Below are positions 38,942 through 48,885 of a DNA stretch of 64,000 nucleotides, one piece after another. The position numbers were made by a program, and so were the translations under genes. Under the pieces are notes generated by a model. That model searched no databases, was not told the DNA's origin, and saw nothing but the letters and a program-made list of their open reading frames with translations. How positions within the stretch are numbered: position 1 is the first letter of the stretch; every line of letters starts with the position of its first letter. This DNA comes from CAWKEY01 sp963696315 (lineage in GTDB: Bacteria > Pseudomonadota > Gammaproteobacteria > Methylococcales > Methylomonadaceae), in contig CAVOJU010000003.1 in the NCBI GenBank assembly GCA_963696315.1, forward strand, positions 41,457 to 105,456, given 5' to 3'.

Positions 38942-39028
38942 AGGGGATGACAGTAGCTTTGGTCTCGACGGAAAGACGAATTTTAAACTAAACTTTGGAA
39001 GCTTGTCCCAATATTAAACAATCCCTTC

Positions 39029-39911
39029 ATGCGCGAAACTGATAACGACACCCGCGATACCACCGCAAATTTGGCAAAAAATAAACTGTTAGTGGATTGT
39101 TACCAGTATATGCAATCCGAAAAATTGGTCTTGCCCACCATTCCTGATGTGTCATTCAAAATTCGCCGCGCCATTAATGATGACAAAGCCAACAGTAATA
39201 AAATTGCCCGTGTCGTCCAGATAGATCCGTCGATTACCGCACGCTTGATAAAAATCGCTAACAGTCCTTTGTATCGAGGCCGTAAACAAATTGAAAGCTG
39301 CCCGGAAGCCCTCACGCGGCTGGGTCTGAAAGCTTCACAGGACATTATTACGGCGTTCGCTTTAAAATCGGTATTCACTGCCAAATTACCCGTTATCCGC
39401 CGCAAAATGACCGAATTGTGGGCGCACAGTAGTTATGTTGCGGCCATCAGTGCCGTCTTCGCACACAAAATATCGGGCTTTGACCCTGACCGGGCCATGC
39501 TGGCCGGGCTGACTCATGACATCGGCATCGTGCCCATTCTGACCCATGCCGACAATCATCCCGATATGATTACGCACCCAAAAGATCTGGTCTGAGACTG
39601 TTAAAAAATTGCGTGCTGAAATTGGCGTACAAATCATCCGGCAGTGGGATTTCCCCAGCGATTTTGAAGAAATCGTCATTAACGCCGAAAACTGGTATCG
39701 AAATAACAGCAATCCCGCCAATTACTCGGACATTGTCATGATCTCGCAATTACACAGCTTTATCGGCAAGGTTGATGTCAAAAAGATGCCAAAATTGGAT
39801 GATTTACCCTGCTATAAAAAACTGGCGGGGCATCTGGATGCCAAGGACAGTATTAACATACTCGATACCGCAAAAGATGAAATCGAGCATATCCGGCAAA
39901 TGTTGGTCTAA
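39029..39911 (+). CDS. HDOD domain signalling protein, one frameshift
   Basis: An HDOD protein, a non-catalytic relative of HD-domain phosphohydrolases used as a scaffold in signalling and cell-cycle control. The first frame (39029-39597) has FKIRRAINDDKANSNKIARV, ITARLIKIANSPLYRG and AMLAGLTHDIGIVPIL. It stops at TGA after HPKDLV. The homology continues in another frame, ETVKKLRAEIGVQIIRQWDFP, to 39911. Removing one base near 39590 (CTGGTCTG) joins them into about 293 residues, the usual length. It precedes the FliK-like gene by 5 bp. Confidence 0.85.
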
Positions 39912-39916
39912 TTTCT

Positions 39917-41410
39917 GTGCAAGTGAACATTAAACCGCCCATAAACGGTCCCGGCCAAGCTGCCCTGCCTAAACCTGCGGACACTCTTGTAAATCTGAAA
40001 GTGGGGCAAACACTGAATGTCACCGTCATCAGCACAACAAGCTCAGCTGAAGGCCCTACGCTGGCTTTAAAACTGGACAACAAGCCCATCACCCTGCACA
40101 GCAGCCAGTCTGTCAAGCTTGATCCCGGACAGGCTTTGCAAATTCAGGTTACCAAAACCACGCCCGCTTTAGAATTCAAGATACTCAATGCTTCGCCGCA
40201 GTCAAAATTGCCAGCAGCACTGTTGAGTCTGCAAGCCACACCAGACCAATTACAGGAAGCCGGTAAAAATCTGGAGCAGTCCTTCGATGTAAAACAACAA
40301 TTGACTGTGAAAATCATCGGGCTCGACGGCAATAAAGTTCAGTTGCAAATTTTGGCCCTGCAGCCGGCATCGCACTATCAGGAAAAACCAGCCGAAACCG
40401 TAAAACAGTCCAGCCTGATCACCATAGAGCGCTCTCAGCTGGCAACAGACCCTATGAAAACGCCCGAGGCATTCAAAATCGGGCAAATTTTAAGGTTGGT
40501 AGTGACCAATCCAGGCATAATGCCCAGTTTTAAGCTGTTGCCAGTTGCCCTGCCCGGCCCAACGGAAAAAATAACCGAACTGCTAAAGCAGATTTTACCC
40601 AGGCATCAATCGGCCCCGGAGTTGCTGAATCAACTAATCAAAGACTTGCCGCAGTTGTTAACAAAGGAAAGCCTGCCTCAATCTCTAAAAAGCAGCATCC
40701 TCGCCATTCTGCACAATCTGCCGCAAAGCCAGCAGCTGATGACCAATCCGGGCCTTAAACAGGCCCTGGACAACTCGGGCTTATTTCTTGAAGCCAGACT
40801 GGGACTATTGACGGAAACGCCGGAATTGGCACTGGCGGAGGATGTGAAGGCGGATTTTAAAGCCAACCTGCTTAAACTGGTTCAGCTTTTACAGCAGGAA
40901 GTGAGCGCGCAGGCTGTCAAAAATCATCAGGACACGGATTTGGCACTGCTGAAAAACATGCAGCAAAAAACCGAAAACACGCTTGCAAAGATTGTCCTGA
41001 ATCAGTTGCTTTCCCTGCCTAAAGAGGACAATCCAAGACAGATCTGGCATCTTGAGCTGCCGTTTCTTGATAGAGAAAACGCGGAAACGGTGGATCTTGA
41101 AATACAGCAGGACAAGGACGCAGACCGGCATCCCGATAACGGCAACTGGTCAGTCAATATCACCCTGACCCCGCCGGGATTGGGCCGCATTCATTGCGCT
41201 ATTTCCTTCCGGGAGCATATGATCCATACCCATTTTCGCAGCCAGGAAACCCAGACTACCGAACTGATCAAGCGCAACCTGGATTATTTGAAAGCACAAT
41301 TTGAACAATCCGGCTTAACTCCTGGACAGATGAACGCCCAGGACGGGCTCCCAAAAGCCAAACCGGCTCTGCCGATAGCCGAAGCCAAGCTATTTGATGA
41401 CAAGGCCTAG
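39917..41410 (+). CDS. FliK-like hook-length control C-terminal domain protein
   Basis: A 497-residue protein. The N-terminal half is low-complexity and rich in Leu, Gln, Lys and Pro, the central part is helical, and the C terminus matches the FliK/Flg-hook domain: WHLELPFLDRENAETVDLEI, then LTPPGLGRIHCAISF and YLKAQFEQSGL. FliK sets flagellar hook length at the export gate, but no flagellar genes are nearby and orphans of this type are found in non-flagellar contexts. The start is GTG at 39917. It is likely cotranscribed with the HDOD gene, 5 bp upstream. Confidence 0.75.
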   Translation: MQVNIKPPINGPGQAALPKPADTLVNLKVGQTLNVTVISTTSSAEGPTLALKLDNKPITLHSSQSVKLDPGQALQIQVTKTTPALEFKILNASPQSKLPAALLSLQATPDQLQEAGKNLEQSFDVKQQLTVKIIGLDGNKVQLQILALQPASHYQEKPAETVKQSSLITIERSQLATDPMKTPEAFKIGQILRLVVTNPGIMPSFKLLPVALPGPTEKITELLKQILPRHQSAPELLNQLIKDLPQLLTKESLPQSLKSSILAILHNLPQSQQLMTNPGLKQALDNSGLFLEARLGLLTETPELALAEDVKADFKANLLKLVQLLQQEVSAQAVKNHQDTDLALLKNMQQKTENTLAKIVLNQLLSLPKEDNPRQIWHLELPFLDRENAETVDLEIQQDKDADRHPDNGNWSVNITLTPPGLGRIHCAISFREHMIHTHFRSQETQTTELIKRNLDYLKAQFEQSGLTPGQMNAQDGLPKAKPALPIAEAKLFDDKA

Positions 41411-41521
41411 TATCATCCCGATAGGTTCTCCCTTTTATCCTTCTCCAGAGGGAGAAAGTGGGAATGAGGGGATTCAAACAGTAACCTATTGGGATCGGTA
41501 TAATAGCCTAACTGATGCAAG

Positions 41522-42283
41522 TTAAAATTGAGCTGCCTTGGCGCGCGCAGCCTTGGCGCCGGCATAATCCTTCTGCATCACCCTGGCATTGCCGATCAAT
41601 AGCCAGCTTTGTTTCTTCAGGGCGGGATTATTGGAAGCCAGCAATGCCGATTTTTTTGCCAGATCTTCGGCCAGGCGAGGTTTAGACTGCTTCAGTCTCA
41701 ACTCAGCCAATTTATAATACAAAGCAGGATTGCGGGGTTCAATTCTAATCGCCCGCTCAATCGTGGCGACGGCTGCATCAAGATTGCCCGAGGAATGACT
41801 CTGATCCGCGGACATCGCCAAAGCCCCTACCGCCGGCTTTACGGTGCCCAAGGATTGCAAAGGTTCCAAAGGTTGTAAAACCTCCACCGGCTCTGGCGGC
41901 TTGATCGGCTCTCCTGTGTTGAATGGCTGCGCAGGCGTTACCGGTTGATCGGCTTCCGCAGGCGCCAACGATTCTGCCGGCTCAGACAACTCTGATGGCG
42001 GTGAAGACTCGGGAGCAGAAAACTCGTCTACAGGTGGCACTTCGGGCGGCATTTGAATGACTTCAGGAACACGGGCCGATTCCCGTATCGGTTCGGTTTT
42101 TAGCACTGGCACAGGTTGTTGAATCCGTTTGGGCTCCTGTTGTCTTGCTGAAGGCTCTGGTTGAATATAAATATCCGCATGGCCATCAAACACAGGAGCC
42201 GGCGGTTGCGAACCATGAAATTCAGCGCAACCGGTGATAACCGCAGGCAGTGAACACAATAAAACAAGTCGTTTGGGTGACAT
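41522..42283 (-). CDS. Proline-rich TPR lipoprotein
   Basis: A 253-residue predicted outer-membrane lipoprotein. The N terminus has a signal peptide with lipobox ITGC (Cys about residue 18 from MSPKRLV). A Pro/Glu-rich linker of about 120 residues follows, with repeated EP, PP and PV steps. The C-terminal third holds tetratricopeptide-like repeats (AVATIERAIRIEPRNPALYYKLAELRL). The function is unknown; such proteins tether peptidoglycan or partner proteins. I start at ATG 42283; a TTG three bases earlier would add one residue. It is monocistronic. Confidence 0.8.
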   Translation of the reverse strand: MSPKRLVLLCSLPAVITGCAEFHGSQPPAPVFDGHADIYIQPEPSARQQEPKRIQQPVPVLKTEPIRESARVPEVIQMPPEVPPVDEFSAPESSPPSELSEPAESLAPAEADQPVTPAQPFNTGEPIKPPEPVEVLQPLEPLQSLGTVKPAVGALAMSADQSHSSGNLDAAVATIERAIRIEPRNPALYYKLAELRLKQSKPRLAEDLAKKSALLASNNPALKKQSWLLIGNARVMQKDYAGAKAARAKAAQF

Positions 42284-42657
42284 CAAATTGATTACAAAAG
42301 CTTCTATATTATCGAACGGTAGTGCTGATAAGCCTCATTTCTTGCAAGCGCGTTATCAAGCGGTTTATCTTGTAAAACAGCAATGAAGATCAGCAGTTCT
42401 GATTCCGTGGTCAATCGGCCACGGATAGGGTGTTGAATTTATGCCATTGCCAAGGATTATAAAGACCTTCCTGCATTTCTGCCAGCCTGGATAAGCCAAG
42501 CAAATTGATTGCCGCTTTGCAGCTTCATCCTCGAATCGCGCACGGGAGCAGTCAAAATCAGGGTTTTAGGAAGACATCACTTGATGATGCCGGTGAACAA
42601 GTGCAGTGAATGAAAACGGCTTGCGGTCATAACATTGCCGTCAAGAAAGCAAAGACA
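42284..42657. other. Intergenic region, no gene recognised
   Basis: About 370 bp between the TPR lipoprotein and the Hsp70 operon. Short frames only. I see no recognisable gene or element in it. Confidence 0.45.
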
Positions 42658-42678
42658 GGGCGGTCAAAAAGACCGCCC
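42658..42678 (-). terminator. Terminator of the Hsp70/DUF2760 operon
   Basis: An 8-bp perfect stem (GGGCGGTC / GACCGCCC) with an AAAAA loop, immediately 3' of the Hsp70 gene on the minus strand, followed there by TGTCTTTGCTTTCTT. The tail is T-rich but not a pure T-tract. Confidence 0.55.
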
Positions 42679-42686
42679 CACGTTTA

Positions 42687-44597
42687 TTATTCGCCTCTGA
42701 CATCAAACTCAATTTTCCAGCGGCCGTTATCTTTACGTGATACCGCCTGCAATTCCAGGGTCCCTACTTCGGTGACCGCAGCACAAAGATGAACGGGTAC
42801 GACTTCACCGGGTCTTCGGCCTTCCTCCGGCAAGCTAATTTCAATTTCATCGAGCTCCTCGAGTTCGTCGTCAGTCCAGTAGTCCAGACGAATACCGACT
42901 TTATCGTCGCGCCGGCTGTTGGACGCAAAGAAACGAAACCGAACCGGCTCGCCGACAACTAAACCCAGTTCTTCATCGGGCAGCTCTTCCTGTGTACCCT
43001 CTTCCATGCCGAAAGGCGCGATACATAAGGCCTGAATTTCCGGCGCCAAACCGGGTACCGCAGGCATTGCGCTTTCTATGCCGACATAATAAGACGCAGC
43101 TGTGCCGCCTTTAATACGTACACCTTTGCCTTTACGCACAAAGCCATAATAGGCAGCGCCACGGGCGACCGCCAGATCAAGATCAGCGCCTTCCAGCAAT
43201 CTTGCCGGCGGCGCCTTCTCGGCAGTCAGCCAGGCATTCAATACTTCCATCAGGCGATCGGCAAGACCTTGAGCTTTTAGTACACCGCCATTGAATAATA
43301 CGGCGGTTGGATGCAGGAAAGTGGCATTCTCAGGCAGATTGATATCTTTCAAATCGTCTGTGGCACTTTGCTGTTTGGCCAGAAATGCCGCCAAGTGCCG
43401 GGTAATGGCAGCATCCTGGGCATAAGGGAGACCTGCAGTTCTTAAGCCGGTACGCGGGCGGCTGACTGGTCTGTCACTGGCCGCAACACGAGGCAAGAAA
43501 CCTTCAATCAAAACACTGCCCACTTCCTCGCGCGTCAATTCAGTGCGTAAGGTACCTCCGATTAACGAAGACCCCCGGCTGGCGACGACCAGAGGAATGG
43601 TATCCATATCCGGATGCGTGAAGATTTTTTCTTTGGCATCGCGGCAACTGTGCATCAAGGCCTGTAGCTGCCAAGGCTCCAGGCGTTTGCCGTCTTTTTC
43701 CAGCTTGGCTTTAACCGTATAGGCCAAAGCCAGATCCATATTGTCACCGCCCAGCAGGATATGATCACCCACCGCAACGCGGGTCAGCTCGAGATTGCCG
43801 TTCGATTCAGTAACGGCGATCAATGACAAATCAGTGGTACCGCCGCCTATATCAATCACCAGAATAATATCGCCTACTGTGGCGTAGTTACGCCAGTCGC
43901 CTTGACTTCTCTCAATCCAGCTATATAACGCAGCCTGCGGTTCTTCCAATAAAATGGCCTGGCCAAGGCCGACAGCGCGCGCCGCTTCAATAGTCAGTTC
44001 TCGCGCAGCCGGATCAAAGGAGGCAGGCACGGTAATTACAAGATCTTGTTGGGTCAGTGGCGCATCTGGATGCTGACTTTGCCAGGCATCGCGCAGATGC
44101 TGCAAATAAGCCATTGTCGCTTGAAAAGGGGAAACCCGCTCGACTTCTTCGGGAGCCTCTGCCGGTAAAATGGCTGATTTACAGTCGACACCCACATGAC
44201 AGAGCCAGCTTTTGGCGCTGGATACCAAACGAATCGGGGTTTTGCTGCCCAGCGTGCGGGCGATTTCACCAACCAGATGCTCCGGCTTGGCGGCCCAGGG
44301 CAATGTCGTCGAACCCTCGGCTAGTTCCGCCTCATGCGCCTGATAGAGAAATGACGGCAACTGCTGTTTTTCTTCAACTTCACCGGGCGAGGTCAGCTGA
44401 GAGATCGCCATCACCTGCGGCGAACATTCATCATCGTCTAGTTTATTAAGATCGGCATACGATAGAACGCAATGCGTTGTGCCTAAATCGATACCCACCG
44501 AAAATCGCGGGCCATCAATTGGATTCGCGACAGCATCTGGCTGTTCTTTAGGGTCATCATGGCTGGTAGCCGCGTTTTCGCTTGATTCTTCACTCAT
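42687..44597 (-). CDS. Hsp70 family chaperone (DUF2760-associated)
   Basis: A 636-residue Hsp70-type ATPase. The N-terminal actin-like fold starts FSVGIDLGTTHCVLSYADL after an acidic leader of about 30 residues. LVIDIGGGTTDLSLIAV is the phosphate-2 motif, and FNGGVLKAQGLADRL resembles the adenosine motif. The C-terminal substrate part is short, and the sequence is not canonical DnaK. Family members of this type sit beside DUF2760 genes; here they overlap by ATGA. No J-protein or GrpE gene is adjacent. Confidence 0.88.
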   Translation of the reverse strand: MSEESSENAATSHDDPKEQPDAVANPIDGPRFSVGIDLGTTHCVLSYADLNKLDDDECSPQVMAISQLTSPGEVEEKQQLPSFLYQAHEAELAEGSTTLPWAAKPEHLVGEIARTLGSKTPIRLVSSAKSWLCHVGVDCKSAILPAEAPEEVERVSPFQATMAYLQHLRDAWQSQHPDAPLTQQDLVITVPASFDPAARELTIEAARAVGLGQAILLEEPQAALYSWIERSQGDWRNYATVGDIILVIDIGGGTTDLSLIAVTESNGNLELTRVAVGDHILLGGDNMDLALAYTVKAKLEKDGKRLEPWQLQALMHSCRDAKEKIFTHPDMDTIPLVVASRGSSLIGGTLRTELTREEVGSVLIEGFLPRVAASDRPVSRPRTGLRTAGLPYAQDAAITRHLAAFLAKQQSATDDLKDINLPENATFLHPTAVLFNGGVLKAQGLADRLMEVLNAWLTAEKAPPARLLEGADLDLAVARGAAYYGFVRKGKGVRIKGGTAASYYVGIESAMPAVPGLAPEIQALCIAPFGMEEGTQEELPDEELGLVVGEPVRFRFFASNSRRDDKVGIRLDYWTDDELEELDEIEISLPEEGRRPGEVVPVHLCAAVTEVGTLELQAVSRKDNGRWKIEFDVRGE

Positions 44598-45253
44598 AAT
44601 TCAACCTCTGCCGCTGCGATAATGGCCGCATTATGACCTTGTGTCAGCTTGGGTAATCTTATGTTTGTCACCTGCCAGCCTTTATGAACCAGGGTGCCGT
44701 TAAAAGGCGCGGTGCCGACGATATTGCCGGTTAAGCGTACGGCTGCGGCATCAAAACCTTGGGATAGAGTGACTTTGCTGCCTTCCAGTTCGTTGCGAAC
44801 GGGTGCCAGGGTGAAGTGTTCATTGATGGCTCTGTTGCAGCCTTCATGCACGACACGTGCGGCAATACCAATATCGGCATCGCCATAGGCCGAAATATCT
44901 TCTTTAATAAAGTCGATAAAACGCGCTTCTTTTTGCAGCAATCCCAGTAACTGCAAGGCTGCATCTGGTGTGGCTTCTTTTAGCACGACGGGTTCCGGCG
45001 CAGGCGCATGAACCACTTTCTCGACTTCAATTATTTTCTCGACGATTTTAACCTCAGGCTCTGGTTTAATGATAGCGGGCTGAAGTCTCGGTTCGACCGG
45101 TTTTTTCTTGCAGCGCATCATGGCAATCACCATCGACAGCAGCACTGCGATGAGAATCAACGATAACAACGCCACGGTACCGGCCAGACACACATGCCAT
45201 AAATCGAAAGTGGTAGGTTTTAACGATAAATCAATTGCATAGGTAGTATTCAT
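44594..45253 (-). CDS. DUF2760 domain-containing protein
   Basis: A 219-residue membrane-anchored protein. The first 65 residues hold one strong transmembrane helix (LAGTVALLSLILIAVLLSMV), followed by a Lys/Pro/Glu-rich linker. The C-terminal DUF2760 domain has LQLLGLLQKEARFIDFIKED and ends NAAIIAAAEVEL. DUF2760 always seems to accompany a specialised Hsp70, so the protein may recruit the chaperone to the membrane (inference). Its stop overlaps the Hsp70 start (ATGA). A small secreted-protein gene lies 18 bp upstream. Confidence 0.85.
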   Translation of the reverse strand: MNTTYAIDLSLKPTTFDLWHVCLAGTVALLSLILIAVLLSMVIAMMRCKKKPVEPRLQPAIIKPEPEVKIVEKIIEVEKVVHAPAPEPVVLKEATPDAALQLLGLLQKEARFIDFIKEDISAYGDADIGIAARVVHEGCNRAINEHFTLAPVRNELEGSKVTLSQGFDAAAVRLTGNIVGTAPFNGTLVHKGWQVTNIRLPKLTQGHNAAIIAAAEVEL

Positions 45254-45271
45254 TAAATGACCGTTGGTTCG

Positions 45272-45652
45272 TTATTGTTGGCCCGATTTGCGGGCGGCTT
45301 CGGCAAACATTAAGGACTGCAACGCATTGCGCGTGGTTTGCATGCGTAGTTGTTTTAGATGACGATCGGCAATAACAGCCGGTACCTTTTCACTGATGTA
45401 AACTTCGCGCATTTGCGCTAATACCGGCTCGCACTGCTTCATGATGACATCGGTGGCTTTACGTGTATCCAGCTTGGAGTAGTCTGGTTTTTGCATTTCA
45501 TCGGAGACGCATTTTTTATACTCATAGCTGGCCGCCTGAATCTTTTTAATGGTAGCCTCGGTTAGCGTGGTGTTATGCCATTCGTTTTTGGCATCATCGG
45601 CAAGGGCGTTACCGGCAGACAACAAGAGCGTTAGCAAAAGCAATTTTTTCAT
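45272..45652 (-). CDS. Small secreted protein upstream of DUF2760/Hsp70
   Basis: A 126-residue protein with a clear signal sequence (KKLLLLTLLLSAGNALA). The mature part is charged and helical, with two Cys (YKKCVSDEM and KQCEPV) that could form a disulphide. It is not recognised. I place the start at ATG 45652, although an in-frame TTG at 45664 exists. It begins the Hsp70/DUF2760 operon, 18 bp from DUF2760, so a periplasmic partner or sensor role is possible. Confidence 0.65.
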   Translation of the reverse strand: MKKLLLLTLLLSAGNALADDAKNEWHNTTLTEATIKKIQAASYEYKKCVSDEMQKPDYSKLDTRKATDVIMKQCEPVLAQMREVYISEKVPAVIADRHLKQLRMQTTRNALQSLMFAEAARKSGQQ

Positions 45653-45869
45653 GGTATTTCTCAATGATTAATGGAATTTTCTGTGTTCGATTTTACGCGA
45701 ACGGGTTACAAATAAATAACAAAGCCAGATTTTATGACGAAATCGGGGCTTGAGCTCTTTTTTTCAAGCCCATCCAGACAATAAATATTTTTCCGCAATC
45801 ACCCGCGCCACTTAACCGGATTCATCTGTATAATGATTAGTCAACAATTTCACGAGCCAAAACTCTGGT

Positions 45870-46673
45870 ATGTATAAATATGATGGCCTGGTGATCCACC
45901 AAAGCCACGATGATGACGGCATTCTTGAGGTGGTCGAGCAACAGGGTATCCGGTCACTGCATTTTGGTTCGAATTCCAGGCAAAGCAGCCTACTTTTAAG
46001 TGACCCTGAGAGACTTTATCTGGACTATGCCCGCGCCATGTGCAGCTGGCTATTATTCAGAGAAAGCCCGGATAACACGCTACTGGTTGGCCTGGGAGGC
46101 GGTTCATTAGCCAAACATTTATTGCAGCATTTTCCGGAATGCCGAATAAGAGTCATAGAGTACCGGAAAAGCGTTGTCAAGATCGCGCGCAGTCATTTTG
46201 GTTTACCGCTGGATCCGCGGTTAAAAATCATTATCGGCGACGGCGGCCAATATCTCCGCCAGCACACGGAAAGCCACTCCGAACACTACGACTTGCTCCT
46301 CATTGATGCCTTTGATCACGAAGGCATGGCGCAATCGATCTGCAGCGAGGCCTTTTTTGATGCCTGCAAAGCCATTTTAATAAAAGACGGCATCATGGCC
46401 ATCAATCTCTGGGGCACCGATAAGGCTCTGTTTGAACAAATTGCCCTGTGGCTGAGTCGTGTTTTTAACTGGAAAATTTTATTTCTGCCGGTTCGCGGCA
46501 AAGGCAATATAATCGGCCTGGCTTTCAATGAAGATACTCCACTGTATTCCCTGCGGGACTTACGCGAACGCGCCAACGCCCTCGAACAACACTACCAAAT
46601 TGAATTTCCTGTGTTTTTAAAAGATCTTACAAAACACAACAGCCGCTTGATGAGCAAAGTGATAAAACCATGA
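45870..46673 (+). CDS. Spermidine synthase-like SAM-binding protein
   Basis: A 267-residue protein of the SpeE superfamily. The nucleotide-binding motif is LLVGLGGGSLAKHLL, followed by IRVIEYRKSVVKIARSHFGL and the acidic loop IIGDGGQYL and LLIDAFDHEG. It has a Ser-rich N-terminal beta region like SpeE. However the full set of polyamine-binding residues cannot be confirmed, and SpeE-like proteins of this size include non-polyamine methyltransferases. It overlaps the YgiQ gene by ATGA, so they are coupled. Confidence 0.8.
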   Translation: MYKYDGLVIHQSHDDDGILEVVEQQGIRSLHFGSNSRQSSLLLSDPERLYLDYARAMCSWLLFRESPDNTLLVGLGGGSLAKHLLQHFPECRIRVIEYRKSVVKIARSHFGLPLDPRLKIIIGDGGQYLRQHTESHSEHYDLLLIDAFDHEGMAQSICSEAFFDACKAILIKDGIMAINLWGTDKALFEQIALWLSRVFNWKILFLPVRGKGNIIGLAFNEDTPLYSLRDLRERANALEQHYQIEFPVFLKDLTKHNSRLMSKVIKP

Positions 46674-48850
46674 TGTCCCCAACCTTACCTTCAGCACCCA
46701 ACCTTTTTGGTTACCGCAAATACTGGGCGCAGCGCTTTGGCGTAGCCCCCTTATTGCCTATGAGCAAAGAAGAAATGGATGAACTGGGCTGGGATAGCTG
46801 CGATGTCATTCTGGTGACCGGTGATGCTTATATCGACCACCCCAGCTTCGGCATGGCACTGATTGGCCGGTTGCTTGAAGCCCAGGGCTTTCGAGTCGGC
46901 ATTATTTCTCAACCCGATTGGAGCAGTGCTGACGATTTCAAAAAACTCGGCCGCCCCAATCTGTTTTTTGGTGTGACCGGCGGCAACATGGATTCCATGG
47001 TCAACCGCTATACCTCAGACAAGAAAATCCGCTCCAATGATGCCTATACCGCCGATGGAGCAGCCGGCAAACGGCCTGACCGCGCCGTCAACGTGTATTC
47101 GCACCGCTGCCGGGAAGCCTACAAAAACGTACCGATTATCATCGGCGGCATCGAAGCCAGCTTGCGGCGCATTGCGCATTACGATTACTGGTCGGATCAG
47201 GTACGCAAATCCGTGCTGCTGGATTCCAAAGCCGACCTGCTGGTTTACGGCAATGGCGAACGTCAGATCGTCGAAATCGCCCATCGCCTGGCCGGCGGCG
47301 AGGCTATCTCGGAACTCAAAGGCATCCGCGGCACCGTCCATTTTGTCAATCAGATTCCCGCCGGCTGGTCTGTTAAAGACTCGACCGATATTGACAAACC
47401 CGGGGCGGTACTGCCGCCCCAGGATCCTTACCAGGAACAACCGGCTTGCGAAGTCAACAACAGCGCCAGCAATACCGGTGAAAAAGTCATTCAGTTTGAT
47501 AAACATCTGCTCAGAAATCAGCGCGCGCAAACCGTAATTCGCCTGCCCGCCTATGAAGCCGTCAAAGACGATCCGATCCTGTACGCGCACGCATCGCGCG
47601 TCATGCATGGCGAAACTAATCCGGGCAATGCCCGCGCGCTGATTCAGCAACACGGCCAGCGTCAGCTATGGGTTAATCCACCACCCATCCCGCTCACCAC
47701 CAAAGAAATGGACGGCGTCTTCGACCTGCCCTACTCGCGGCTACCGCACAAACACTACGGCAATGCCAACGTGCCCGCATTCGAGATGATCCAGCATTCC
47801 GTCAACATCCTGCGCGGTTGTTTCGGCGGATGCTCGTTCTGCTCCATTACCGAACATGAAGGCCGTATCATTCAAAGCCGCTCGGAAGATTCCATCATCA
47901 GAGAAATTGAAGCGATACGCGACACCTCGCCCAATTTCACCGGCCATATTTCCGATTTGGGCGGCCCCACCGCCAATATGTATCGGCTGGCTTGCAAGGA
48001 TGAAACAATCGAGGCCGCCTGCCGCAAGCCATCCTGCGTCTATCCCGGTATCTGCCCGAATCTGAACACCGATCACAGCTCGTTGATTAAACTTTATCGT
48101 CGGGCCCGCACCCTGCCCGGCATCAAAAAAATCTTTATCGCCTCCGGCCTGCGCTACGATCTGGCCGTGGAATCGCCCGAATACGTCAAGGAACTCGTCA
48201 CCCATCATGTCGGCGGCTACCTTAAAATTGCTCCGGAACATACCGAACAAGGCCCTTTATCGAAAATGATGAAACCGGGCATGGGCACTTATGACCGCTT
48301 CAAAGCGATGTTTGACAAATATTCCAAAGAAGCCGGCAAGGAGCAGTATCTGATCCCTTACTTTATCGCTGCCCATCCCGGTACGACCGATGAAGACATG
48401 CTCAATCTGGCCTTATGGCTCAAACGCAATGGTTTCAGAGCCGATCAAGTGCAGGCCTTCCTACCCTCGCCGATGTCCATCGCCACCGCCATGTATCATT
48501 CCGGCAAAGACACCTTGCACAAGGTCAGCCGCCAAGTGGAAGATATCGCCATACCCAAAAGCTTCAAACAACGCCGCCTCCACAAAGCCTTCCTGCGCTA
48601 TCACGACCCCAAAAACTGGCCCATATTACGCGATGCCCTAAAAGCCATGGGCCGTAGCGAGCTCATCGGCAACGGCAAACAACACCTGGTGCCCTCCTTC
48701 CAGCCCAAAGGCACCGCGGATGCCACTGAACACCTTAAGACAGCAATACAACGTTTTAAAACCAAATATACCGGCTTTGAAAATCCCCGCGAAAGCAAAA
48801 GCAGCCGCATTGCAGGCAACAAAAACAAGCCCGGAAGAAAGCAAAAATAG
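46670..48850 (+). CDS. YgiQ family radical SAM protein
   Basis: A 726-residue UPF0313/YgiQ radical SAM protein. The iron-sulphur cysteines are in RGCFGGCSFCSITEHEG (C-x3-C-x2-C). Other family blocks are the N-terminal DVILVTGDAYIDHPSFG and the substrate-barrel GGPTANMYRL. The C-terminal part includes LVPSFQPKG. The function of YgiQ is not settled. The ATG at 46670 overlaps the upstream gene's stop. A Lys/Arg-rich tail ends at 48850, just before tRNA-Thr. Confidence 0.93.
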   Translation: MMSPTLPSAPNLFGYRKYWAQRFGVAPLLPMSKEEMDELGWDSCDVILVTGDAYIDHPSFGMALIGRLLEAQGFRVGIISQPDWSSADDFKKLGRPNLFFGVTGGNMDSMVNRYTSDKKIRSNDAYTADGAAGKRPDRAVNVYSHRCREAYKNVPIIIGGIEASLRRIAHYDYWSDQVRKSVLLDSKADLLVYGNGERQIVEIAHRLAGGEAISELKGIRGTVHFVNQIPAGWSVKDSTDIDKPGAVLPPQDPYQEQPACEVNNSASNTGEKVIQFDKHLLRNQRAQTVIRLPAYEAVKDDPILYAHASRVMHGETNPGNARALIQQHGQRQLWVNPPPIPLTTKEMDGVFDLPYSRLPHKHYGNANVPAFEMIQHSVNILRGCFGGCSFCSITEHEGRIIQSRSEDSIIREIEAIRDTSPNFTGHISDLGGPTANMYRLACKDETIEAACRKPSCVYPGICPNLNTDHSSLIKLYRRARTLPGIKKIFIASGLRYDLAVESPEYVKELVTHHVGGYLKIAPEHTEQGPLSKMMKPGMGTYDRFKAMFDKYSKEAGKEQYLIPYFIAAHPGTTDEDMLNLALWLKRNGFRADQVQAFLPSPMSIATAMYHSGKDTLHKVSRQVEDIAIPKSFKQRRLHKAFLRYHDPKNWPILRDALKAMGRSELIGNGKQHLVPSFQPKGTADATEHLKTAIQRFKTKYTGFENPRESKSSRIAGNKNKPGRKQK

Positions 48851-48885
48851 TTGTCCAAAACGCTAGGCAAAAAATAATTGTTGTG

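Noticed and set aside
47015..47653. A 212-codon minus-strand frame inside the YgiQ gene
   Set aside because: It is the antisense shadow of strongly conserved YgiQ sequence, with no start signal or homology.
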